35,316 nt of DNA from positions 1 through 35,316 of the forward strand of contig NZ_JBNATX010000021.1 in the NCBI RefSeq assembly GCF_049701115.1. The letters run 5' to 3'. Below the pieces are notes generated by a model that did no database searches, was not told the origin of the DNA, and saw only the letters and a list, made by a program, of their open reading frames with translations. This DNA comes from Thermoanaerobacter sp049701115. GTDB lineage: Bacteria; Bacillota; Thermoanaerobacteria; Thermoanaerobacterales; Thermoanaerobacteraceae. Of this stretch, positions 1 through 6,851 are shown one piece after another; within the stretch, counting starts at the first letter, position 1, and each line of letters begins with the position of its first letter. The translations under genes were made by a program, and so were the position numbers.

Positions 1-48
1 GGTCTCCAAAACCGTGGGCTGCGGGTTCAAGTCCTGTCTCCCCTGCCA
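1..48 (+). tRNA. 3' part of tRNA-Trp(CCA), integration target
   Basis: Seen: a 7-base anticodon loop CTCCAAA (4-10) with anticodon CCA, the 3' anticodon stem, a 5-base variable loop, a T stem (21-25/33-37) around loop TTCAAGT, the 3' acceptor strand (38-44), discriminator G and encoded CCA (46-48). Bases 1-3 (GGT) pair with 11-13 (ACC), so the gene continues intact to the left of the window. Discriminator G fits bacterial tRNA-Trp. The prophage uses the 3' half of this gene as its attachment site. Confidence 0.9.
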
Positions 49-55
49 TTATTGT
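4..55 (+). repeat. attL: attL core (52-bp direct repeat)
   Basis: This 52-bp stretch is repeated without mismatch at 35262-35313. It runs from the tRNA anticodon loop through the CCA end and seven bases beyond. Sequence diverges immediately on both sides (T versus A before, G versus A after), which defines the core duplication. It lies beside the integrase gene, the usual arrangement for tRNA-integrating phages. Confidence 0.95.
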
Positions 56-114
56 GCCTAAAATCAAGAGATTCAAGGATGGATAAATATAACAAATACA
101 AAATTAAGCTTAAA

Positions 115-134
115 TTGGGGACAGTTTGGTGACA
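115..134 (+). promoter_or_regulatory. Integrase arm-type sites, left pair
   Basis: Two copies of TTGG[G/T]GACA lie in the same orientation at 115-123 and 126-134, 11 bp apart (about one helical turn). Three more copies with the same 11-bp spacing occur just inside attR (35125-35163). Paired direct repeats flanking both ends of a tRNA-integrated phage are what the N-terminal arm-binding domain of a lambda/Tn916-type integrase recognises. The role is inferred; the repeats are seen. Confidence 0.65.
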
Positions 135-170
135 AAATCAACCGAAAATATCTAAATAACACAAAAATAT

Positions 171-197
171 ACCAGGCTATCAAGCCTGGTTTTTATT
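171..197. terminator. Bidirectional terminator at the end of int
   Basis: An 8-bp stem ACCAGGCT/AGCCTGGT (171-178/183-190) is followed on the plus strand by a T-rich run (TTTTTATTTTTTT). On the minus strand it overlaps the int stop codon (180-182) and is followed by ATATTTTT. It can end int transcription and also stop host tRNA transcription from entering the prophage. Confidence 0.75.
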
Positions 198-1373
198 TTT
201 TTCAAATAAATAATTTGCAATTTTGTCAGCAGCGTTTCTGTCCGCTGATTTCAATGCATGAGCATATATGTTCATGGTAGTAGATGCATTACTATGTCCT
301 AATCGTGCCGATACAGTTCTTACATTCTCTCCTGCATTAATTAATAAAGTTGCAGACGTATGCCTGAGTTGATGAAATGTTATTCGCCGTAACCCATGTT
401 TTTCTAAAAATTTAGGAAACCATTTTGTGAAGGTATATGGATACATGGGTTGTCCATTCCATTGTGTAAATACATATCCTGTATCAATCCACATACTTCC
501 CTTTTTCAGCCTCTCGATATTTTGTTCTTTTTTATATTCTCTAAGTAAATCCATTATTTCTTTTGGCATAGCTATTAGTCTTTTTGATGTTTCTGTTTTA
601 GGATCTTTAGTAAAGGTACCTTCTCCAGGCAAATATTGATTTGCCTGTTCTATTTTTATCGTGTTATTCTCAAAGTCAACATGTTCCCACTTTAATCCCA
701 TAAGCTCACCAATACGTAATCCTGCTGCTAGAGTAACCATAACCGCAACCTTGTATTTTAATTTCTCATTTTCAAGTGCTTTGATGAGTTTTTTAACCTC
801 TTCTTCATTATAGTAGCCAGCTTCTTTTTTGGGGACTTTCGGTGGTTCAATATTAGAAGCCGGATTCGAAGAAATAAGCTGCCATTTAACTGCATCTTCA
901 AAAATGGCATGAATAAGACGATAATGATGTTTTATTGTTTGAGGTGATAAACCACCTTCTTTACCATCTAATCTTGCACCATCCTCTTTTAACATATTCA
1001 AAAACTCAAGTATATGTACAGGTTTAATTTTGTTTAATTTCAAATGCCCTAATGCAGGAATTATGCGTTTTTCTAACATTTCTTTGTAACGATGTAGAGT
1101 TTTTGGAGCTAAATTATCCTCCGCATATTCTTTTAGCCATTTTTCAACAAATGCTTTAAAAGTTAATCTGGAAGGTTCAATGAACGTGTTGCCTTCAATC
1201 TCTGCGATAAATTTAGCAAGCTCTTTTTCAGCCTCTTTTAATCTTGCTGCTTCTGTTTTGCCGTGTACTTTTATCGTTTTAGTATATTTTTTCCTTTTTC
1301 CATCAGGCCCATATCCAGCAGATACAACAAGCCGATATGAATTCTCACCTCGTTTTTCAATCGAACCTGGCAT
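180..1373 (-). CDS. int: Tyrosine recombinase integrase
   Basis: Site-specific recombinase expected to join phage and host DNA at the tRNA-Trp site. The 397-residue protein has the full catalytic set: Arg220 (AAGLRIGEL), a Lys near 259-264, His334 and Arg337 (HQLRHTSA), His360 (LGHSNAST) and nucleophile Tyr370 (NIYAHAL). Residues about 10-60 look like an AP2/arm-binding domain, and residues 70-160 form the core-binding SAM-like domain. Length is normal for Firmicute phage integrases. The ATG has AAAGGTGAT upstream. It sits next to attL, points toward the tRNA, and is separated from the late genes by their terminator, so it is probably expressed on its own. Confidence 0.97.
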   Translation of the reverse strand: MPGSIEKRGENSYRLVVSAGYGPDGKRKKYTKTIKVHGKTEAARLKEAEKELAKFIAEIEGNTFIEPSRLTFKAFVEKWLKEYAEDNLAPKTLHRYKEMLEKRIIPALGHLKLNKIKPVHILEFLNMLKEDGARLDGKEGGLSPQTIKHHYRLIHAIFEDAVKWQLISSNPASNIEPPKVPKKEAGYYNEEEVKKLIKALENEKLKYKVAVMVTLAAGLRIGELMGLKWEHVDFENNTIKIEQANQYLPGEGTFTKDPKTETSKRLIAMPKEIMDLLREYKKEQNIERLKKGSMWIDTGYVFTQWNGQPMYPYTFTKWFPKFLEKHGLRRITFHQLRHTSATLLINAGENVRTVSARLGHSNASTTMNIYAHALKSADRNAADKIANYLFEKNKNQA

Positions 1374-1449
1374 AATATCACCTTTTGTGTTTATATTTTT
1401 ATATTAATTCATTCGACATTCATTACCGAAATCCTCTATTTTCTTATCA

Positions 1450-1480
1450 TAAAATAAAAAAACAGGCCCCGAAGGGCCCC
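1450..1480 (-). terminator. Late operon terminator
   Basis: On the minus strand a GGCCC-TTCG-GGGCC hairpin, with a stable tetraloop and extra flanking Gs, is followed by TGTTTTTTTTATTTT. It lies just after the holin stop codon (1498) and before int, so it ends the long leftward late transcript. Confidence 0.9.
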
Positions 1481-1497
1481 AAGCACAAGGAAGAGGA

Positions 1498-1857
1498 TTA
1501 TTCAGTTTGCTTAGCCCATTCTTCTCCGAACGTGTCTTTAAAAGCTCTTACAGCTGCTTCTATGAGCCCTTTCACTTCTGCGTCTGTAAACTCTAAACCT
1601 AATTTTTTAAATTGATTCACAAGCCATTCAGCAGCTTTATTATACTTTTCTTCACCTTTTAAAACATCTCTATAAACCTGTTCTACAAATTGAACAGCAA
1701 TAGCTGCAAGTTCTTGTTTTGTTTCCAATTCTATTTCTATTTGCTTTAGTTTTTCTGCGCCGACTTTTTTCTTTAAAAATGCTACTAAATAAGCTGCTGC
1801 AAGCGTAACAATTAAAAGCAACAGATTGTATAAGACGTTATACCATAATTCAGACAT
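1498..1857 (-). CDS. Phage holin, LLH family
   Basis: Small membrane protein of 119 residues expected to permeabilise the host membrane at lysis. Residues about 6-27 form one hydrophobic segment (LLLLIVTLAAAYLVAFL), followed by a basic patch and a long amphipathic helical tail ending LIEAAVRAFKDTFGEEWAK. This arrangement and length match the LLH-type holins of Firmicute phages. Its ATG overlaps the amidase stop codon (TAATG), so the two are translationally coupled. It is the last gene of the late operon. Confidence 0.88.
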   Translation of the reverse strand: MSELWYNVLYNLLLLIVTLAAAYLVAFLKKKVGAEKLKQIEIELETKQELAAIAVQFVEQVYRDVLKGEEKYNKAAEWLVNQFKKLGLEFTDAEVKGLIEAAVRAFKDTFGEEWAKQTE

Positions 1858-2600
1858 TACTTATTCCCTCCTATAAATTTCTCATAAAGTCTATGCAATA
1901 CTACTGCAAGCTCTTCACGGGTGATGTTTTTGCCTAAGCCAAAAGTTCCATCGTCATAGCCTTTCATAAGCCCCACATTTTTCGCCCATTCTATGTCCTT
2001 GATTGCCCAATGGTTGTCAGGAACGTCCTTAAAGAGTTTTCCCATAATCTTTTCCTCCTTTTTCTGTAATCCGAAATATTTCGCTATTCCTTCCGCATGT
2101 GCTACAGCTATTGCTTGTAGAAAGTCTTTATTTTTAAGCTTATTTGCATCGTTTATGTTGTCGATAAAACCATTTTCTGTAAGGATTGCTGGCATTTTGG
2201 AAAGCCTTAAAACAGCAAAATTTGCTCTTTTCATTCCTCTGTTTGTAAATGCCGTTGCTTTTATTACCTCGTTGTGAATATGTCCCTGTAATTTCACTGC
2301 GTCTGTATTAGCATTTATGTGTATAAAGCTTTCAAAACCAGTACCACCGCCAGAATTGATGTGTACACTCACAAAAATATCAGCGCCCCAAGTATTTGCT
2401 TTTTCTGCCCTGTCCGCTAAATCTAAAAAAGCGTCGAATTCACGGCTTAAGCGTACTTCTATGTTTGTGTAGTTGTCTAGAAGATATTGCCGTATCATTT
2501 TGGAGATTTCAAGCGTCAAATCTTTTTCCTTTAGTCCATTTCCAACAGCCCCAGAGTCCTTCCCACCATGTCCGGGGTCTATGAAAATTCTATATGCCAT
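1857..2600 (-). CDS. N-acetylmuramoyl-L-alanine amidase with C-terminal SLH domain (endolysin)
   Basis: Peptidoglycan hydrolase that cuts the MurNAc-L-alanine bond. Residues 1-178 are an Amidase_3 domain with zinc ligands His11 (DPGHGG), Glu25 and His80 (SVHINS) and catalytic Glu142 (LTENGF). Residues about 190-240 are a single S-layer-homology domain (FKDVPDNHWA...GYDDGTFG...ITREEL), presumably anchoring the enzyme to the secondary wall polymer that also holds the host S-layer. I chose MAYRIF at 2600 rather than the longer frame to 2648: GGTGGTGAT lies just upstream, and the amidase fold starts there. No signal peptide is seen, so it needs the holin. Confidence 0.93.
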   Translation of the reverse strand: MAYRIFIDPGHGGKDSGAVGNGLKEKDLTLEISKMIRQYLLDNYTNIEVRLSREFDAFLDLADRAEKANTWGADIFVSVHINSGGGTGFESFIHINANTDAVKLQGHIHNEVIKATAFTNRGMKRANFAVLRLSKMPAILTENGFIDNINDANKLKNKDFLQAIAVAHAEGIAKYFGLQKKEEKIMGKLFKDVPDNHWAIKDIEWAKNVGLMKGYDDGTFGLGKNITREELAVVLHRLYEKFIGGNK

Positions 2601-2817
2601 CTTTGTTATCACCACCATTCTTTTCGTTTTCGCCAAACCGTATTTCATGCTTTTTTATCGTCGCAAGCATCCACAACTCTCCTGTCGTGAATGCAAACCA
2701 AGCCCCGATGAGCGTGGTAGGCTCTGTACCTACCCGCAAAAACACATACAAAACTGCTGCTGTAAAGAGTGTGTTTAGCAGTATCACAAGTGCGACGATA
2801 AATTTAGAATATTTCAT
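2590..2817 (-). CDS. Small two-segment membrane protein in lysis cassette
   Basis: A 75-residue protein with two hydrophobic segments (about residues 6-27 and 36-53) and a charged tail (KKHEIRFGENEKNGG). It sits between another small membrane protein and the endolysin; its stop codon overlaps the amidase start and its start overlaps the preceding stop. Position and topology suggest a holin partner or a second holin, but I do not recognise a specific family. The ATG follows the end of the upstream gene closely, suggesting coupling. Confidence 0.7.
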   Translation of the reverse strand: MKYSKFIVALVILLNTLFTAAVLYVFLRVGTEPTTLIGAWFAFTTGELWMLATIKKHEIRFGENEKNGGDNKDGI

Positions 2818-3062
2818 TTTCCTCCACTCCTTACTCTCTCGAGTAACTCATCTATTTTTGCATCCTGCTTAACTAAAGAGATTTGCAGCTGTTGTATTAC
2901 TTCTAAGAGTTTTTGCATTGTTTTTGTGTTGTTGTCAATCACTTCTGCTATTTGTTGTTCTCTTTTCTTTGTGTTGAACAGCGTTATCACGTACAAAATG
3001 CCTGCTACTGCGAAAGCAGCAAGGCCATAGTCAATTACAGCCGTAGGTTCCATCCGCATCAT
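2814..3062 (-). CDS. Single-TM coiled-coil protein, BhlA/UviB-like holin candidate
   Basis: An 82-residue protein with one N-terminal membrane segment (residues about 11-28, YGLAAFAVAGILYVITLF), a basic KKR stop-transfer patch and a long coiled coil rich in Gln and Leu (QKLLEVIQQLQISLVKQDAKIDELLERV). This resembles the small BhlA/UviB and XhlA-type lysis proteins that precede amidases in Firmicute phages. Start choice among MMRMEP is uncertain by a few residues. Together with the genes at 1498 and 2590 it gives three membrane proteins around one lysin. Confidence 0.7.
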   Translation of the reverse strand: MMRMEPTAVIDYGLAAFAVAGILYVITLFNTKKREQQIAEVIDNNTKTMQKLLEVIQQLQISLVKQDAKIDELLERVRSGGK

Positions 3063-3079
3063 CCTTTCCTACAGAGTCA

Positions 3080-3108
3080 AAAATAAAAAGCAGACGTAGA
3101 CCTGCTTT
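3080..3108 (-). terminator. Terminator between tail genes and lysis cassette
   Basis: On the minus strand AAAGCAG pairs with CTGCTTT around an 8-base loop (stem 3102-3108/3087-3093), followed by TTATTTTTG. The stem overlaps the stop codon of the small gene ending at 3107. It could reduce read-through from the tail genes into the lysis genes. Confidence 0.6.
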
Positions 3109-3262
3109 ATGGCTGTATCAGTGCTTGTAATATTTCCTGCTTTTCTTCTTGTGTCAAAGCTGGATAGTCAAGTAAAATTTCTTCTGCTGTTTTATTTTCC
3201 GTTTCCATGCGAAATTTAACTACACGCACAAAAATGTTTTTCTTCCACGTCGGCATAGCCAT
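3107..3262 (-). CDS. Small XkdX/CD1375-like tail-associated protein
   Basis: A 51-residue frame starting MAMPTWKKNIFV and ending QEILQALIQP. Its pattern (basic start, then TAEEILLDYPALTQEEKQEIL) resembles the short XkdX or CD1375-type proteins found after tail fibre genes in Firmicute phages. The ATG overlaps the preceding stop codon (TAATG), supporting translation by coupling. The function of this family is unknown. The family match is by pattern only. Confidence 0.65.
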   Translation of the reverse strand: MAMPTWKKNIFVRVVKFRMETENKTAEEILLDYPALTQEEKQEILQALIQP

Positions 3263-3522
3263 TATACACCACCCCCAAGAAGTGTCGCTATTGCTATTTC
3301 AAGGTCAATTATACGTTGTTCAAGTGGGTTTGGTTCAGGTGGAGGTGGTACGGGTTCTTCTACTTTTGTAAAAGCCCCTGTTGCAGGGTCATATACAGCT
3401 CCGATAAGTGTTGTATCGTATGTGTCTAAGGGAATTAAATTAGGATGTTCCACTTTATCTGCCAGCATAGATATACCAATCACCTTATTATTTTCGTCAA
3501 TTTGTGCATAAATATATGTCAT
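3262..3522 (-). CDS. Small tail-fibre-associated protein (function unknown)
   Basis: An 86-residue protein starting MTYIYAQIDENNKVIGI, with a proline-rich linker (VEEPVPPPPEPNP, about residues 56-68) and a short C-terminal helix ending in LLGGGV. Small genes of this kind follow tail fibre genes and may encode fibre caps or assembly chaperones. I chose ATG at 3522 over the in-frame TTG at 3528 because GGGAG lies about 9 bases upstream of the ATG but only 3 from the TTG. Confidence 0.7.
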   Translation of the reverse strand: MTYIYAQIDENNKVIGISMLADKVEHPNLIPLDTYDTTLIGAVYDPATGAFTKVEEPVPPPPEPNPLEQRIIDLEIAIATLLGGGV

Positions 3523-3539
3523 TGTCAATCACTCCCTTT

Positions 3540-4460
3540 TTACGCGAATTCAACAAGTTGCCAAAAATAGTCTACCGAAAACAAATTAGTTGCACTATTA
3601 TGATATAAAATCCTTAAAGTGTTACTATTAATAAGCGTTCCTGCTGCTGCCGTATATATATAATATTCGCTACTACCTGCAACCACAGCAAATCCTTGTA
3701 CAAAAAGAATGCTTTTAGATAAGTTTACTGGACTTATTGTGATATCTACATATTTGCTAAAAGTATATCCGCTTCCCCTCTGTATTGACCTTATTATATT
3801 AGGTTGAAATTCAATTACTTTCCACACAAAACTGCGATATACATAGTCTGCTGCATTAGGTGTGTTTTGATAAGAGCCTACTACAACGGAAATTTCATTA
3901 GATGCTGAAAAATAAGCATTTTTAAGATATAAATACCAGCTTGAAGAATATGCTGCGTAAGGCTCTATCAATATGATAGCTTTGTTCGTGTCTACAGGAT
4001 TTATCGGAATTTTTACTGTGCCATCTGCCCATCCAGATGTTCCACTTTGAATGCTTTTTATAAATTTTGTTCCATCTATAACCAAATTCCCTGTCTTTTT
4101 ACTTCCCCCTGCATAAAAAGTCTTCCCCGACAGTACATCTCCTTCAACTGCCGTTGCATCGGTAGATATTGCCCTTATCTTTGTGGCAAGCGTATCAAAT
4201 GTATCTGTTGCTGCTGCACTTTGACCCATGCTTGTGATTGCGTTTGCTATTGCAGTTTTGCCGTTTTTTACATCACCTGCGATTTCATTTAATACATTTT
4301 CAACTGTTTTGGGACTGGAAGTAAAATTACCTGCCACATCTGCTACATCGATTGTTGCTGCTTTTTTAAGCTCTGCAATATTCCCTTCAATGCGGTTTAA
4401 ATCATTTACAGTAACTGCGTCTTTAGCTGTCCAATCTGTCTTTGGTGTTTGCCATGCCAT
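3540..4460 (-). CDS. Tail fibre protein
   Basis: A 306-residue protein that probably forms a trimeric fibre contacting the host surface. The N-terminal 35 residues carry the signature of Firmicute tail fibres (W-x-PKTDWT, then NDLNRIEGNIAELKKAATI). The middle (40-125) is Ala/Thr/Gly-rich with a GDVLSGKTFYAGGSKKTGNL segment typical of these fibres. The C-terminal half has two similar beta-rich units, each with an IRSIQ or IKSIQ start and a WxxxxF end (about 132-215 and 218-306), which look like duplicated receptor-binding domains. The ATG follows a good ribosome site. Its first 40 residues are paralogous to the short gene just upstream. Confidence 0.85.
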   Translation of the reverse strand: MAWQTPKTDWTAKDAVTVNDLNRIEGNIAELKKAATIDVADVAGNFTSSPKTVENVLNEIAGDVKNGKTAIANAITSMGQSAAATDTFDTLATKIRAISTDATAVEGDVLSGKTFYAGGSKKTGNLVIDGTKFIKSIQSGTSGWADGTVKIPINPVDTNKAIILIEPYAAYSSSWYLYLKNAYFSASNEISVVVGSYQNTPNAADYVYRSFVWKVIEFQPNIIRSIQRGSGYTFSKYVDITISPVNLSKSILFVQGFAVVAGSSEYYIYTAAAGTLINSNTLRILYHNSATNLFSVDYFWQLVEFA

Positions 4461-4473
4461 CTACATCACCTCT

Positions 4474-4659
4474 CTATCTACATAAAGCCTTTAGTTCTGC
4501 TAAAGCGCCTTCTACATTGTTTGATGTAAAGTATTTGTTCTCTATTTCTATTGTTGCTGCTTTTTTTAGTTCTGCTATATTACCTTCAATGCGGTTAAAA
4601 TCAGCGTAATTAGGAAAGGCGGGAGTAGTCCAATTCACTTTAGGTATTATCCATGCCAA
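4474..4659 (-). CDS. Short tail-fibre N-terminal paralogue
   Basis: A 61-residue protein (MAWIIPKVNWTTPAF...NRIEGNIAELKKAATI...EGALAELKALCR) matching the attachment domain of the adjacent tail fibre but with no shaft or tip. The matching DNA (4550-4603 versus 4351-4404) is about 49/54 identical, so this is a recent duplication or recombination product. The start is TTG, preceded by AAGGTGG, and it begins immediately after the HNH stop codon. It could be a truncated fibre or a stand-alone baseplate plug. Confidence 0.65.
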   Translation of the reverse strand: MAWIIPKVNWTTPAFPNYADFNRIEGNIAELKKAATIEIENKYFTSNNVEGALAELKALCR

Positions 4660-5493
4660 TTATTCCACCTTCCTTCCGCTTTTAAATTCATCTGCACATT
4701 CACGACTGCAAAATACCTGTTTGGTTATACTATTTTTAAATTTCCACCATTGTGATGGCTTTGGCATAAAGATTTTACCGCAGTTTGCACATTGTACCTC
4801 TTTTCTTGAATCAAAACTTTTTACATAACAATCAAAACTACAATAAGCCTTATTTGTTCGTCCTATTTGTAAATAATATTTTTGGTTTTTACTTAACAAA
4901 AATTCTTTCCCACAGGTTGGGCATATATATTTTGAAATTATCTTACGTTGATTACCATGTAAAATCTGATGTTCATTATCATTTTGGAAAAGCATCAAAT
5001 TCTCTATCCTATTATCACTTCTAATTCCATTAATATGGTGTACAACTTCTTCAAGATTTAAATGTCTACCAATAGCTTTTTCCATGATTAAACGATGTTC
5101 TAATATATACCCTTTAACGGCATAAGGATGATTAGGAGCATAAACCATTACATAACCATCTTTTCTTCTATATTTCCCACCTTTCCAATTATGTGGTTTA
5201 CTTGCTTTAATATAATTTAATCTGCATTCATTTGAGCAAAATACTTTTTTGGCTTTGTTTTTTCTTAAAGACGTTCTCTGTTGCTTAGTTAATAAAAATT
5301 CTTTACCACAATAAGCACATGTTGCTTTCTTTGGTACATCATCTTTCCAATACGGGCTTATTCCCCCACTTATAGCTTTAACATAACATTCCCTACTACA
5401 ATAAGCATGTTTTCTTAATCCTTTTTTTAATTTGTATCTTTGATTTTCAGACAACTTAAAAAGTTTCCCACAAAAATCACAATAATATAGCAT
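4660..5493 (-). CDS. Free-standing HNH homing-type endonuclease with four zinc modules
   Basis: A 277-residue protein with a central HNH core (about 110-180: EHRLIMEKAIGR, then VVHHINGIRSDNRIENL with His152, His153, Asn155 and Asn161/165, then His175). It is flanked by two zinc-ribbon modules on each side: Cys5/8/32/36, Cys59/62/86/90, Cys191/194/218/222 and Cys235/238/262/266. All four have the same CX2C-X23-CX3C spacing. HNH homing enzymes usually carry DNA-recognition modules beside the core; here they are duplicated symmetrically. It has its own strong AAGGAGGG ribosome site and interrupts a tail operon, so it is probably a selfish insertion. Confidence 0.9.
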   Translation of the reverse strand: MLYYCDFCGKLFKLSENQRYKLKKGLRKHAYCSRECYVKAISGGISPYWKDDVPKKATCAYCGKEFLLTKQQRTSLRKNKAKKVFCSNECRLNYIKASKPHNWKGGKYRRKDGYVMVYAPNHPYAVKGYILEHRLIMEKAIGRHLNLEEVVHHINGIRSDNRIENLMLFQNDNEHQILHGNQRKIISKYICPTCGKEFLLSKNQKYYLQIGRTNKAYCSFDCYVKSFDSRKEVQCANCGKIFMPKPSQWWKFKNSITKQVFCSRECADEFKSGRKVE

Positions 5494-5505
5494 AATTAAC
5501 CCTCC

Positions 5506-6573
5506 TTATGCACGACGGCCAGCAAGACGGGCTCTTAGCGCCCCATCGTATTCAATTTCCTGTCTTATCACGTAATAGTCGTTCGTTTCTATGTTATCTA
5601 TAACGCTTACTCTGTCGCCTAACAACAATGCAGGATTACCTCTCCACTCTATCTCACAATCCCGCCTTGGGTCTTTAAAGCTCTGCAAAAGCTTATTCGC
5701 TATTGTCTGTGCCATGCTTAGCGTCTGCACAAGCGGATTAGCTGGAAATGTATATCGAATAAGCCCATTATCAGTAATGCTTTGTGTATCCTGTGCTATT
5801 GCTTTTTCTTTGTTCATCACTTTTAGCGGCTGTGCATTCACAACTATCGTTACGCTTTCCGCTGACGTGCCGTTATTTTTGAGCGTTATATTTGCTCCCC
5901 ATGCATAGTAGGTTACAGCGGTTATGACTGTGTTTGTAGCACCTTGCAAGCTCGCACTGGCATTTATGCACGGTGTTTGGTTGTAATATATCGTCAGCGT
6001 CAAGGTTTGTCCTGCTGCTATGCTAACAGGGTCATTGCTGCGATAAACTTCCTGCGTTACGTCGGGCCTTAGCGGTTGTGTCTCAACCTCTACATAGTTT
6101 GCAATCTGCCCCCACCTGACAGGATTATCCTTTCTGAAATAGTCATCAGGTGTTATTACCAAGTCAGCTTTTGTCTTGCTCGCAAGGTAGCTTGGCCCTT
6201 CTACCCTGATTACACCGTTGCGGTCACAGTAGACTTGCCCTAAACAAGCCTCGGCTATTTTCCTCAGCGCTTCCCTGTGCGATTGTGGCTCAAAGTATGC
6301 ATAGGGCACAGTATACTGCTGTAGTTCTGTATCAACCCAGTATTCCTCTGGTTTTAGACCTGCGTCCTGAAGAATTGCAACCGCTAAATCGTATAGTGTC
6401 TTGTTTTGCTGCACTGTGCTTGTACTGTATGTGCTCTTCCGTAAAAGTTCCAGCCTGTCCCGTCCGGTCGTCTGGGCATACACGCCGTCCTCGGGAGCAG
6501 ACCAGTCGCCAGACCAGAAGACACCGAGAGGTACCCATTCTTCGTGGTTGACCGTGAATTGTAAGTTATACAC
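5506..6573 (-). CDS. Baseplate/tail hub protein, C-terminal part of a split gene
   Basis: A 355-residue structural protein (WVPLGVFWSGDWSAPEDGVYAQ, TGRDRLELLRKSTYS, PQSHREALRKIAEACLGQVYCDRNG, and a C-terminal ALLLGDRVSVIDNIETNDYYVIRQ). The C-terminal half resembles the hub/baseplate fold that connects tail tip to fibres. From family memory, this sequence normally follows a segment like KQNRRIKAWLG, which here lies in the separate gene at 6852-9197. The start is GTG, with AAGGCGGTGG upstream, so it is now translated independently; an out-of-frame ATG nearby meets a stop at once. Function in detail is inferred. Confidence 0.75.
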   Translation of the reverse strand: MYNLQFTVNHEEWVPLGVFWSGDWSAPEDGVYAQTTGRDRLELLRKSTYSTSTVQQNKTLYDLAVAILQDAGLKPEEYWVDTELQQYTVPYAYFEPQSHREALRKIAEACLGQVYCDRNGVIRVEGPSYLASKTKADLVITPDDYFRKDNPVRWGQIANYVEVETQPLRPDVTQEVYRSNDPVSIAAGQTLTLTIYYNQTPCINASASLQGATNTVITAVTYYAWGANITLKNNGTSAESVTIVVNAQPLKVMNKEKAIAQDTQSITDNGLIRYTFPANPLVQTLSMAQTIANKLLQSFKDPRRDCEIEWRGNPALLLGDRVSVIDNIETNDYYVIRQEIEYDGALRARLAGRRA

Positions 6574-6586
6574 TCATACCACCGCC

Positions 6587-6838
6587 TTATATTTGCGGTA
6601 CAGTTCCCGCAAACTGCTTGGCTAACTCGATTGCTTCTACCCTTGCCGCAAAGCCTGATGTTTTCTGCTTAACTACCTCATTGATTTGCTCTGGTGTCAT
6701 GTCTGCTGTTACGTCCACAATTACTGGCTCTGTAAAGTAAACCTCGCCTGTGTCAGGGTTTTTGACGGTAGCGGTGGTAATGAGCTGTGCGTTATTGTTT
6801 GCCTCGAAAGGGGTAAACTCGATAATAAAGTTTGCCAT
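6587..6838 (-). CDS. Small protein between the two baseplate gene parts (unknown)
   Basis: An 83-residue acidic protein (MANFIIEFTPFEANNNAQLITTATVKNP...VTADMTPEQINEVVKQKTSGFAARVEAIELAKQF). It appears to have a beta-rich first half and a helical second half. It has an excellent AGGAGGTAAGGAGA ribosome site. I do not recognise the family. It sits between two proteins that look like halves of one baseplate protein, so it may have arrived with the LamG-type insertion or may assist its assembly. Confidence 0.6.
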   Translation of the reverse strand: MANFIIEFTPFEANNNAQLITTATVKNPDTGEVYFTEPVIVDVTADMTPEQINEVVKQKTSGFAARVEAIELAKQFAGTVPQI

Positions 6839-6851
6839 TCTCCTTACCTCC

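Noticed and set aside
3540..4460. Diversity-generating retroelement acting on the tail fibre
   Set aside because: No reverse transcriptase, template repeat or variable repeat pair was found; the repeat at 4550 copies the fibre start, not its tip.
4660..5493. HNH gene as an intein or group I intron fragment
   Set aside because: It has its own start, stop and strong ribosome site, lies between genes, and no splice motifs or intron core are visible.
6332..6538. A 68-residue minus-strand frame inside the baseplate gene
   Set aside because: Overlaps the conserved hub coding region in another frame; Arg/Cys/Gly-rich composition typical of a shadow.
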